From positions 1-58,093 of the forward strand of contig JAIBEW010000006.1 of NCBI GenBank assembly GCA_019459085.1: a DNA stretch of 58,093 nt, written 5' to 3'. The notes under the pieces are model-generated. The model saw only the letters and a program-made list of their open reading frames with translations, ran no database searches and was not told the origin of the DNA. This document shows positions 9,625-17,253 of this stretch, in pieces; the first letter of the stretch is position 1, and the number at the start of each line of letters is the position of its first letter. The position numbers were made by a program, and so were the translations under genes. This stretch comes from Kaistella sp. (GTDB taxonomy: Bacteria; Bacteroidota; Bacteroidia; Flavobacteriales; Weeksellaceae).

Positions 9625-9790
9625 TGAATGCTCCTTTTCTGCATTCATGGATTTTTTGCACAGGGGGGAAGGCACGGTAAACATGGGACTCCCCTTACCT
9701 GCTACAAAAAAATTGATATGAATGAAAAATAAGTCCCGTGAAAGCCTGAAGGCCGCAGTGGCTGTGCACCCCACTGTAAGTGTCATCAAA
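9625..9790 (+). promoter_or_regulatory. Cobalamin-riboswitch-like fragments, order not canonical
   Basis: On the plus strand GGGAAGGC (about 9666) followed 24 bases later by ACCTGC resembles the 3' end of a cobalamin riboswitch. About 30 bases further on, CCCGTGAAAGCC ... CCCCACTGTAAG (9736-9780) resembles the 5' core. In a normal riboswitch the second piece precedes the first. I do not see the B12 box GCCACTG in place, and the downstream plus-strand gene is an HTH protein with no B12 link. It may be two decayed copies, a rearranged copy or a chance likeness. A TGAATGC/GCATTCA hairpin followed by T6 (9625-9658) lies just upstream. Confidence 0.22.
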
Positions 9791-9850
9791 TACTTATGAT
9801 AAAAGCGGGCTTAGGCAGTTGAGAATTGGGCATAAAATAGGCGTGGAACT

Positions 9851-9978
9851 CAACTTACTGTTCTCGAGGTACTGGTATACCCTACACACAGATAAGAGAG
9901 CCCACGCCCGGGACGTGAGCCTTCTACTTATCCTCTCGTGTGTTAAAAATTACCAGTTTTCGAGAACGAGATTCTAAG
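9851..9978. ncRNA. Candidate structured RNA: long imperfect hairpin
   Basis: The outer stem pairs 9860-9877 (GTTCTCGAGGTACTGGTA) with 9951-9967 (TACCAGTTTTCGAGAAC), nearly continuous. A second stem pairs 9884-9889 with 9938-9943. Then two mutually exclusive pairings exist: GATAAG (9891-9896) with CTTATC (9927-9932), or GAGAG (9896-9900) with CTCTC (9933-9937). The apex is a hairpin CACG/CGTG around CCCGGGA. A CTTA/TAAG helix (9854-9857, 9975-9978) extends the base, and AGTTGAG/CTCAACT (9818-9853) adds a flanking hairpin. A long hairpin with a central alternative pairing recalls 6S-type RNAs, but I cannot assign a family. On the minus strand TATATTTG at 10038-10045 could be its -7 box, with TTTG 20 bases further upstream. 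Strand is undecided. Confidence 0.4.
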
Positions 9979-10049
9979 CGAATGCTTCTATTACTAATTT
10001 GAAGTGTCGCAAAATTACATTTATAATGTAATCCAAGCAAATATATACA

Positions 10050-10089
10050 AAATATTACACACATCCAAATATGGATGTGTGTAATATTT
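10050..10089. promoter_or_regulatory. Perfect 17-bp palindrome before the HTH gene
   Basis: Arms at 10050-10066 (AAATATTACACACATCC) and 10073-10089 are exact inverted copies around AAATAT. The element ends 32 bases before the HTH gene start. It could be the regulator's own operator. It also looks like a terminator, because on the plus strand it is followed by a run of eight T. If the -7 box at 10038-10045 is real, the palindrome would cover that promoter's -33 region. Confidence 0.6.
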
Positions 10090-10121
10090 ATTTTTTTTGG
10101 TAATTGCTCAAAATAAACATA

Positions 10122-10550
10122 ATGCAGGAAGGAAGAATCGTAGAAATTATTATTTCTGAACTCGATCTATTTGTTATAGATATTGTTCGAGAGTTGCGAG
10201 GGAGGGCAAAACCATACGTTTCGCAAGTTGAGCTATCGCAGCGGATGGGATTTGCTGATGGCTTTGTTGGTAAAGTTGAAAATTTTAATTCAAATGCTAG
10301 GTATAATATTAGAAAACTAAATCTTGTGGCGAGAGCATTATCGCTTGAATCTCCTAAGAAATTACAACCTGACAAAACATTGCCAAATGATTTAGTGTCT
10401 TTGAAATTAAGAGTAAATAGAAAGAAAAATGATACAGTAGAATTTGACGATAATAACCAAGTTATAAAAAATTATGAAATTCTAGAAAAAAGAGTTCTTA
10501 CGGAGGATGAAGTAAAACTTCATAATAACAGGAGGGCTAAGAAATCTTAG
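10122..10550 (+). CDS. Small HTH (XRE-like) protein
   Basis: The product is 142 residues from the ATG at 10122; a TTG six codons earlier is in frame but less likely. Residues about 30-75 read like an XRE helix-turn-helix: VSQVELSQRMGF, then FVGKVEN and NIRKLNLVARAL, where FVGKVEN is the recognition-helix signature. The C-terminal half is charged and shows no recognised domain. It sits behind the palindrome at 10050-10089 and converges on the minus-strand defence genes. A role as island regulator or as autoregulated antitoxin-like protein is possible but unproven. It is the only plus-strand gene between 9.4 and 26 kb. Confidence 0.75.
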   Translation: MQEGRIVEIIISELDLFVIDIVRELRGRAKPYVSQVELSQRMGFADGFVGKVENFNSNARYNIRKLNLVARALSLESPKKLQPDKTLPNDLVSLKLRVNRKKNDTVEFDDNNQVIKNYEILEKRVLTEDEVKLHNNRRAKKS

Positions 10551-10597
10551 CAATAATCATGTGTACAACAAGTGCCATGCAATTCTTTAAACAGGAA

Positions 10598-10828
10598 TTA
10601 GCTACCCTTACTCGAAAGGAAACATACTTTTCCTATTATCCTATTCTCTATAACATCATATTCGATTTCTACAAAAAAGTCGTAGAGCTTATACAAGCAA
10701 TACGTGCTACGACCCCTTTCACTACCGCTTTTAAACTCTCCTTCTAAAAACACCAAAGCAAACTGCTCGCTTTCGTGCAGCAATGTAAATTCATAGAAAG
10801 AAAATTTCTTCTGCATAACGGATACCAT
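10598..10828 (-). CDS. Hypothetical 76-residue protein, partner of a small membrane protein
   Basis: I do not recognise a named family. The protein reads as a compact beta-rich sequence (FSFYEFTLLHESEQFALVFLEG ... LYDFFVEIEYDV) with no signal or membrane segment. Its ATG overlaps the stop of the upstream 49-residue gene by one base (TAATG), so the two are translationally coupled. An alternative Met lies four residues in. It ends 47 bases from the convergent HTH gene. Confidence 0.6.
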   Translation of the reverse strand: MVSVMQKKFSFYEFTLLHESEQFALVFLEGEFKSGSERGRSTYCLYKLYDFFVEIEYDVIENRIIGKVCFLSSKGS

Positions 10829-10977
10829 TATTCATTTAATTGCTTATAATATCTTTCAGAACATTGCTCCAATAAGACATTTGTCTCGTGCAATTCTTTT
10901 CGGAGTTCTCTTATCCATACCGCTAAAATAAACAATAAAACTATGGCGATGATGTTGTAGATCTTAAGGGTTTTCAT
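10828..10977 (-). CDS. Small single-TM protein (49 residues)
   Basis: The ATG at 10977 opens a 49-codon frame. A short positive N-terminus (MKTLKIY) is followed by a hydrophobic helix (NIIAIVLLFILAVWI, about residues 8-22), then a charged amphipathic tail suited to coiled-coil contact. It overlaps the 76-residue gene by one base. The layout, a tiny membrane protein coupled to a small cytosolic one at the edge of a defence island, fits a toxin-antitoxin or accessory pair; nothing proves it. Confidence 0.55.
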   Translation of the reverse strand: MKTLKIYNIIAIVLLFILAVWIRELRKELHETNVLLEQCSERYYKQLNE

Positions 10978-11025
10978 CGAAAATAATTTAGTATAAATAT
11001 AAGATTTTATTAGAGTCCATTAAAC

Positions 11026-12009
11026 CTATGTTCCAATATTAAAATCCCCCGATTCAAACGTGAAATGTATTACCTCATCCCGTACAGTACTTTGTTCCCC
11101 AGACAAATCGATAGAGCCAAATTTAAATTTTACTGTGATAGGGGCGTTTAAGTCTAAATTCTTAATTTCCTCCGAGTCAACATTATAAAAAAATGCTGGA
11201 TATAGTTCAAGAGTTGGGGATTTTCCCTTTGATTTAGGATAATCAAATGACCGCGACAAGGGTAGATATATTTGTGCAACAATATTTGCAAAACTAATCA
11301 CTAAAGTTAGTTCGGGGTAAAAGCCATTGCGGGTAAAAATCTTCTGTGCTTCAAATAATTGAACAACTGGTCTAGCAAACTTTTTACCTGTCAGTTTTGT
11401 TATAAATAATGCCGAAAAAAAATCAACATCAGTTTTACTATTTTGTAACCAATCAAATAATATTTGATACTTTTGTATTCTGTTTTGAGGAAGAAATGAA
11501 AGTGCTATTTTTACTAACGACTTATAAACATACAATGGTACTATTGCAGGATTTCTAAAACGTATAGACATAGTTTTGTTTTCAAGATCTACTTTATAAT
11601 CATCTAAAGAGTTTAGAAAAAGATTTATTTTCCCCTCGTTTGTATATTTTAGAGATGTCCTAGTATTTTCATCATTATGATCTTTTCTAGATTGAAAACT
11701 AGGAATTTTCTTTTTCCCCTTAACTCCCACGATAGATAAATACGGTAAGAAAAACTTGGATAAATGGCTTTCGTATTTACTGAAATGTTCATTACAAGAA
11801 TCACATTCATCATAAATGACAAGACTATTTTGCCCTAATAATTCCGGGCACGCATGAGCGATTTTTTTAAAACTTACTTCATATTGGTTTTTTCCACAAA
11901 ATCTACAAATTCTTACAAAGGGAATTCTATTAGGTAAAGTTTCACAAGAACCAATTAAAGTATAAACTTCATTAAATGAATTTCTGAATTGGTGAATGTT
12001 ATTACTCAT
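11026..12009 (-). CDS. HNH-type endonuclease-like protein coupled to YobI-like ATPase
   Basis: The 327-residue protein has an N-terminal zinc-ribbon HNH pattern: C35-x2-C38, then H52-x-C-P-E, then C69-x2-C72-N73 followed by F and E. This matches HNH-like nucleases that place a beta-beta-alpha metal finger between two CxxC knuckles. The remaining ~230 residues are unassigned and could bind DNA or the partner. The start overlaps the end of the 1263-residue ATPase gene by 8 bases, so both are co-translated. An ATPase plus HNH pair is the arrangement of Septu-type defence, so cleavage of invading nucleic acid triggered by the ATPase is my inference. The catalytic His is present, but activity is untested. 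Confidence 0.7.
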   Translation of the reverse strand: MSNNIHQFRNSFNEVYTLIGSCETLPNRIPFVRICRFCGKNQYEVSFKKIAHACPELLGQNSLVIYDECDSCNEHFSKYESHLSKFFLPYLSIVGVKGKKKIPSFQSRKDHNDENTRTSLKYTNEGKINLFLNSLDDYKVDLENKTMSIRFRNPAIVPLYVYKSLVKIALSFLPQNRIQKYQILFDWLQNSKTDVDFFSALFITKLTGKKFARPVVQLFEAQKIFTRNGFYPELTLVISFANIVAQIYLPLSRSFDYPKSKGKSPTLELYPAFFYNVDSEEIKNLDLNAPITVKFKFGSIDLSGEQSTVRDEVIHFTFESGDFNIGT

Positions 12010-15000
12010 TATAGCTAACAGTTATCGTAGAATCTTTATCCTTTAAATATGTTCTTTTTATGAAACCAAATTGTTGCAAAATTTTCATAAAATCTGCATT
12101 TTCAGAAGAATTTGGAATTTCAATTTTTTCTTTTTGAAGAATTAAAGAATAAGGTGTTTCCAACAGCACTAAATAATCTCTAAGAAGAATTTCTGTAATA
12201 TTATCTTTCTCAAAAATTAAAAGTTTAATTTTAACTGTCCGGTCAAGATTAGACTCAAATACACTCTTGATAAAATATTCAGAGGATGAATGAAACTTAT
12301 TATTGATGAAATTATTTATAATGGTCAGCAAGAAAACTTCATCATTTGCATCATATTTTTCTTCATCGGTTAAATAATCAAATATTTTCTTTTTCAAATC
12401 TCCACTAATATTAGATCTGAATATTGTTATCCATTTAATCAAGGGCAAATCAAAGGATTTATAATCTTCTTCTAAACTTGTCTCATTATTCTCGATAAAT
12501 AACTCCAAATCCTCACCAACTAAATCAGTCAAATTTTTCTCATTGAAATCTACTAAATCAAGTTCAATCAGACTTTTTATTCTTTCGGTTTTATCAATTA
12601 TTGCAATATCATTAAACCTTTTTGTCATCGAATAAATTAGAGACTCGAAAGAATCACTAGAGATTTCAGAATTGACCAGCGAGACATTAAATTTATCTAT
12701 TGTTTTTGTGTATTCTTCTTTGTTAGTTTCACTTTCTATAAAATCATTAATACAACTCTCTTTAAGGTTTTTAACGTTTTGCTCAACATCTAAAAACTCT
12801 ACAAGGTGATCATCAATTTTTTCAGACACATAAGAGTAATATAACAAAACATTTTTCCAATTAGGTTCAATTTTTTCCCAAATAACTAGTGCCGACCAAA
12901 ATGCTTCATTTTGTATTTCTGAAAGATTAGAAATTTTAAAGTTCAATTTTTCTATTAATAAATCTATATTCTCCACTTTAATATCAGAAGTATTAATTAA
13001 ATTTTTGACAACAGTACTTTCTTCTTCTGTATTATTATCGAGTTTTAGCAAAACTTGTTCAACATACTCATTAATGTTATTATTAATATTTTCCTTTAGG
13101 TAAGTTATGTTTGATTTGAGAAGGTAAGAATAATTTGATTTTTTATAATCTAAATAATCAACACTTGTGGTATTAATTTTCTCCAAAAAGAGATTGACGT
13201 TACTTATATTAATCTTATACAAATTGTTTTCAATTATTTCTATAACGCTTTCAAATATAGAGTCATCATACTTTATTTTGTTGAATTTAATCCCTAGAAC
13301 CTTTAATTTATTTATTAATTCATCCTTACTTTCACTTTCAAAATTATTTATTAAGAAATCATCATAGTTGTTTAAAAAAGAATTTATCTTTTTCTCTTTG
13401 TTGAGGATTTTTATCTTATCAATATTTAAGTTTTTGAATATTTTATCCAAGATTTTCTTTTTCTTTTCAATGTTAAATTCATCTTTAGTATATACCAAAT
13501 TCCAAAACCCATCCCAAAGAGCTATATTTTTTATAAATTTGTTGATTGTTCCCGTAAATTCTGAAAAATCAATATATTTTTCTATAAACTGGTTAGATTT
13601 TTCCCTCCCCCTAGTCAATGTACTGATGAACTCACCTAATTTGTTATTTATATTTTCATTGTTTTGGTAATGGATAAGTAGATAATCAAGAATGTAGAAA
13701 TTCAGTATTGATTCCTTTTTGAAATTATTACTTCCCAATTCAGTTACTAAATTTTTGATTTTATCAATATTCTCATTGAATTCTGTTTGCCCGTCTTGAA
13801 TAATTCTTAATTTAAGATTGTTGTCTTTTTCTGTAATTGATTCTGGATAGAATAATGAAATATAACTAGAATAATTTTCATCAATATAATTATTACTGAA
13901 AAGAACCTTTAAAAGAGTATAATGATATCTTATGCCTTCAATTTTTGTTTCTCTAGTATAATCATCTTCTAGTTCATTATCTGCATGCACATCACGAACA
14001 ATCCTACTAAAATAATTATCAAACTTCTTTTGTTCAGTTTGTTTTAATAGTTCATATAATGACGAATTTTTTAAATTATTTATCTGTGTTCTTAGATTGG
14101 ATATTTCTAGTTCATTCTCTCCCTTCTTATTATTTATTTTGTTTAATACGGCTCTTCTTCTTTCAGCATATTTTTGTAGAGGATTAATCTCATTTTCTAT
14201 CTCACTTAATGATATAGACTTATTACTATAGCTGGTAGAATCATAGTAAGTAATATGTCCATTTTTTATAAAATCTGAAAATTTTTGGTCTTCTAATAAG
14301 CTTTTTATTTCAACCAGATTATCTTCAATATAGTATCTTGTAGCACCAAAAGACATCATTAATATTTCTGAAAGATATACTCTCCGTAGTTCTAATAGAC
14401 TATTTTGTTGTTCTTGTTGAATTTTATCATTTTTTTGTTCTAAGGTCAAAATTTGTTTTTCAAGACTTTCCTCCAAATCTTTATATAATTCGTCTTTATT
14501 TTCAAACACTTTGTAAACTACGCCTTCTTTATTTTGTAAAGATTTAAAATCTAAAGGATAAATGTTTTTGAGGGCTATTAGCGCAAAAAGATTATCTCCA
14601 TTTATATAGTTACTTTCATGGCTTTTAATTTTATAATAAGTTTTGAACTCATTAATAATATTAATGAGGCTTCTCATGTCATTGATATAGGGAGAAATAT
14701 TATAAACTATGTCTTCAGAAATGATTTTATTTTCAATAAAATCATTTTTAAGTCTTTTAATAAATTGTGTATTTGAGTTACTGTAGTCCACAATTGGAAT
14801 TATTGGTATAATTAAATCAAAAAATTTTGTTTTCTCATTGTTCTTACTAAACAATTCATCTTTAACAGCATAAACAAAAGTTACTTTTTGACTAATATCT
14901 TTTGAATTGTTGATAATTATATTTAATTCTCTCAGTTTTATAAAAACTTCTACAGCATCTTCAAATCTATCAATATCTTCTATAAATACTATTTGAGTTC

Positions 15001-15793
15001 TAGTTTTCTCAAAAAAATAAATGAGTTCGTCAACATGTTTATTGATAATTGAAATATCATTTTCTTTAGGGACGAATTCTGCATCACTAAAACTAACCTT
15101 ATTGATTTTTAGCTTAAAAATCTGTCTAAATAGTTTTTTCAGGATAAAAAAAACACCTGCCAAAAAAATTAGTTTTATTAAGAAATGATAATAAGAAGAT
15201 TCAATCTCATCAATTAAGATTAGCTTATTATATATTTTTTCAAAAAAAAGGTACAATATGGAGTAAATCCAAAGAACAAAAATTGAAGCTTTTAGTAAGA
15301 TATAATTGTCATAAGTAATTCTTTCAAATCTAGAGTCCTTTAAATTATTTTTCTTTTCAAAATATAAAATTTGTTGAACAATACTTGTTTCAATATCTAC
15401 TTCTGTTTGCTTATTTTTCTCTTCAAATTTCCCAAGATTTATATCTAGTGTTTTGAATTCAGGGTTGTTTTTTTTGTATAAATTTAAAATTGTACTTTTC
15501 CCCGTGCCAAAAGAACCAGAAACCGCAATGTTTTTTACATTCTGATTTAACACACCCCATTTTAGAGAATTCAAATAAGTTTGTAAATTATAATTGTTCT
15601 CTTCCTCTTTAGCAATATAGGGAGTAAGGTCTTCTAAATTATTTGGATTAGGATTATTTCTAGCTAGCAGTTTATTTTTTCTCTCCCCAATAATAAAGAT
15701 GAGATTGGATAAGAATTCCAAATACTGGTTAATAAATTTGGTTTTCAATAATGAATACTTTTTATTAATCTTACTCAAAAGTTTATTTTTCAT
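12002..15793 (-). CDS. YobI-like / KAP-type membrane P-loop NTPase, 1263 residues
   Basis: Walker A is GSFGTGKST at residues 93-101, and Walker B is IVFIEDIDRF at about 268-277. Between them lie two hydrophobic helices (about 168-185 and 203-222), the arrangement of KAP and YobI NTPases, in which the ATPase domain is tethered to the inner membrane. The remaining ~980 residues are Asn/Lys/Glu-rich, mostly helical and probably coiled or repeat-like, with no named domain. Its start overlaps the SIR2-like fragment (ATGA) and its end overlaps the HNH gene. The gene is strikingly AT-rich, even for this island, pointing to recent transfer. Likely role: sensor and energy module of a defence system whose nuclease is the HNH protein. 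The family call is by motif order, not by search. Confidence 0.75.
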   Translation of the reverse strand: MKNKLLSKINKKYSLLKTKFINQYLEFLSNLIFIIGERKNKLLARNNPNPNNLEDLTPYIAKEEENNYNLQTYLNSLKWGVLNQNVKNIAVSGSFGTGKSTILNLYKKNNPEFKTLDINLGKFEEKNKQTEVDIETSIVQQILYFEKKNNLKDSRFERITYDNYILLKASIFVLWIYSILYLFFEKIYNKLILIDEIESSYYHFLIKLIFLAGVFFILKKLFRQIFKLKINKVSFSDAEFVPKENDISIINKHVDELIYFFEKTRTQIVFIEDIDRFEDAVEVFIKLRELNIIINNSKDISQKVTFVYAVKDELFSKNNEKTKFFDLIIPIIPIVDYSNSNTQFIKRLKNDFIENKIISEDIVYNISPYINDMRSLINIINEFKTYYKIKSHESNYINGDNLFALIALKNIYPLDFKSLQNKEGVVYKVFENKDELYKDLEESLEKQILTLEQKNDKIQQEQQNSLLELRRVYLSEILMMSFGATRYYIEDNLVEIKSLLEDQKFSDFIKNGHITYYDSTSYSNKSISLSEIENEINPLQKYAERRRAVLNKINNKKGENELEISNLRTQINNLKNSSLYELLKQTEQKKFDNYFSRIVRDVHADNELEDDYTRETKIEGIRYHYTLLKVLFSNNYIDENYSSYISLFYPESITEKDNNLKLRIIQDGQTEFNENIDKIKNLVTELGSNNFKKESILNFYILDYLLIHYQNNENINNKLGEFISTLTRGREKSNQFIEKYIDFSEFTGTINKFIKNIALWDGFWNLVYTKDEFNIEKKKKILDKIFKNLNIDKIKILNKEKKINSFLNNYDDFLINNFESESKDELINKLKVLGIKFNKIKYDDSIFESVIEIIENNLYKINISNVNLFLEKINTTSVDYLDYKKSNYSYLLKSNITYLKENINNNINEYVEQVLLKLDNNTEEESTVVKNLINTSDIKVENIDLLIEKLNFKISNLSEIQNEAFWSALVIWEKIEPNWKNVLLYYSYVSEKIDDHLVEFLDVEQNVKNLKESCINDFIESETNKEEYTKTIDKFNVSLVNSEISSDSFESLIYSMTKRFNDIAIIDKTERIKSLIELDLVDFNEKNLTDLVGEDLELFIENNETSLEEDYKSFDLPLIKWITIFRSNISGDLKKKIFDYLTDEEKYDANDEVFLLTIINNFINNKFHSSSEYFIKSVFESNLDRTVKIKLLIFEKDNITEILLRDYLVLLETPYSLILQKEKIEIPNSSENADFMKILQQFGFIKRTYLKDKDSTITVSYNE

Positions 15794-16008
15794 GAACGTA
15801 TATTTTTTCGGAAAACACAGTTCACTAAATCTTTAGCCTCAAAAATTTTTTTTCGATGAGAGTGCAGATCTTCAGCATTCTTTAAATCACTTTCTATTAA
15901 ACCTTCCCATCCCGGTAATCCCTCAGTGGCTGACGAAAACCCCGCTCCGACTACCTGAATGATTTGAACTATACCAAATTGCACGCTTATTTTCTTTTGA
16001 TATTCCAC
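15790..16008 (-). pseudogene. SIR2-like N-terminal fragment
   Basis: The 72-codon frame begins with GTG and carries the opening motif of SIR2-type NAD-binding domains: VVGAGFSSATEGLPGWEGLI (about residues 19-38). It stops long before the catalytic His and the rest of the Rossmann fold could occur. The stop TGA overlaps the ATPase ATG as ATGA. This is therefore most likely the stump of a SIR2 gene that lost its body, or less likely a short functional leader protein kept for translational coupling. The adjacent 370 bases upstream hold no gene. Confidence 0.55.
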
Positions 16009-16295
16009 TGGTATTTAGTTTATATTACTTCGCTAATTTATGAATTTAATGCCCGAAATTTTCCCTTATAGTAACCTAACACAAAATCTAATCAAAAAAA
16101 TAAAAAGCTGTTTTTCCTGAACTTCTAATAAAATAAGCTTCTAAATATTAAAGCTTAATACATATATAAATAATTTTAAAATGAAATTACAAACCGCATT
16201 TATAGCAGAATCTTTAGAAGCTGAAACTGAATGAACCCAAAACAAGTTTTACAAAATGGGTACTTTTCGACAGTTTGTAAATATAGTTTTTTCAT

Positions 16296-16800
16296 GTTGA
16301 CCTTCTCCCAAAAAAACCGTAATACTTAAAAGTAGAGATTTTTCACCAAAGTAATTAATTTTAAACAAAGAAAAATCAGATGAAAAAGAGCAGATTTACA
16401 GAAAGCCAGATTGTGTTCGCACTGAAGCGATCCGAAACGGTTGTAAAAGTAGAAGAAGTATGTCGCAAAATGGGCATCAATGAGGCAACATTTTTCAATT
16501 GGAAAAAAAATTCGGAGGCTTGGGCATAATTGCGCCAGCTGGAAGAGAGAACAGCCCGCTCAAAAGACTGGTAGCGCATCTAAGTTGGTATATGCAGATT
16601 CTTCGGAATGTTCAGGAAAAAAGTTCTAAAGCCGGTCCAGAGGAGTGAAATGGCGAAAGTGATACAGTAAGATTACGAATTTCACGGCGAATAAGCTGTC
16701 GTTTGTTGTTTTTACATCCCAGTTTTATTACCATCCACACCGAAGAGATGATAAGGCACTGGGATGCGCCTTATTGAACATTCCTACATTCGGGTTCTGT
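16296..16800 (+). mobile_element. Degenerate IS3-family insertion sequence remnant
   Basis: An IS3 OrfA start is clear from 16380: MKKSRFTESQIVFALK, then VEEVCRKMGI and EATFFNWKK. A lost base in the A run near 16505 shifts the frame, after which the expected tail can be followed piecewise (CGCCAGCTGGAAGAG, CTCAAAAGACTGGTAGCG). An OrfB start (KLSFVV-like, then DDKAL-like, then PTFGF) appears in mixed frames up to about 16800. The left end near 16296 has CTTCTCCC and AGTAGAG words typical of such ends. It is broken by several indels and cannot encode a transposase. It lies between the SIR2/ATPase/HNH set and the DAC-like gene, whose stop is at its right edge. Confidence 0.8.
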
Positions 16801-16809
16801 ATATTAACT

Positions 16810-17253
16810 TTAATGGATAATTCTATTTGCAATACCCTCTTGAAAAATAAAAGGACCATATGATTGGCCAATAATTCCAGTTGCAATAATCCCTGGACAT
16901 GTTGAAGAATATATCGCTGTACGATATCTGCTCCCGAACTCATTAACTACTAAAATGTTGTTATCAATCTTTGGGGCAATAAAAGTTGATACATGAGTTA
17001 ACTCCAAATTTTCATTTATTAAGTGGAAACCGTCGTGATAATGACCATTTTGTAAACAGTTTTCTGTAAAAAATTTAATCAACTCAGATATACCTTTTAC
17101 TGCCATTTTCGAAAGAATAGAATTATCTTTCATTAAAATAAAATCTAAATTATCAAGTGATGAATACAGAACCAATCCTATACCTGGAAAATTAGAGGTT
17201 TGTAGTCTTGAGAGTTCTATTAGCAACTCCTTAAAGTTTGATATTGGCTTCAT
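16810..17253 (-). CDS. DisA_N/DAC-superfamily protein (putative nucleotide cyclase or sensor)
   Basis: The 147-residue protein can be aligned by eye over most of its length with the diadenylate-cyclase fold of CdaA/DisA. D74-G75-F76 sits where cyclases have DGA. A strand-turn-strand with polar residues and an APK turn follows, then F106-G107-S108-R109-Y110-R111-T112-A113 where cyclases have LGTRHRAA, and GQSYG near residue 129 in place of SEETG. Key positions D, G, R and R are kept, but A-to-F and H-to-Y changes may alter the substrate or abolish synthesis. It could therefore make a cyclic nucleotide or be a sensor derived from this fold. It overlaps the Cap15-like effector gene by four bases (ATGA), so the two form one module next to CBASS. 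Confidence 0.6.
   Translation of the reverse strand: MKPISNFKELLIELSRLQTSNFPGIGLVLYSSLDNLDFILMKDNSILSKMAVKGISELIKFFTENCLQNGHYHDGFHLINENLELTHVSTFIAPKIDNNILVVNEFGSRYRTAIYSSTCPGIIATGIIGQSYGPFIFQEGIANRIIH

Noticed and set aside
9601-9977. Retron msr-msd RNA as explanation of the hairpins
   Set aside because: No reverse transcriptase gene nearby, so the structures have no retron partner.
16376-16579. 67-codon minus frame across the IS remnant
   Set aside because: Antisense to the recognisable IS3 OrfA sequence.
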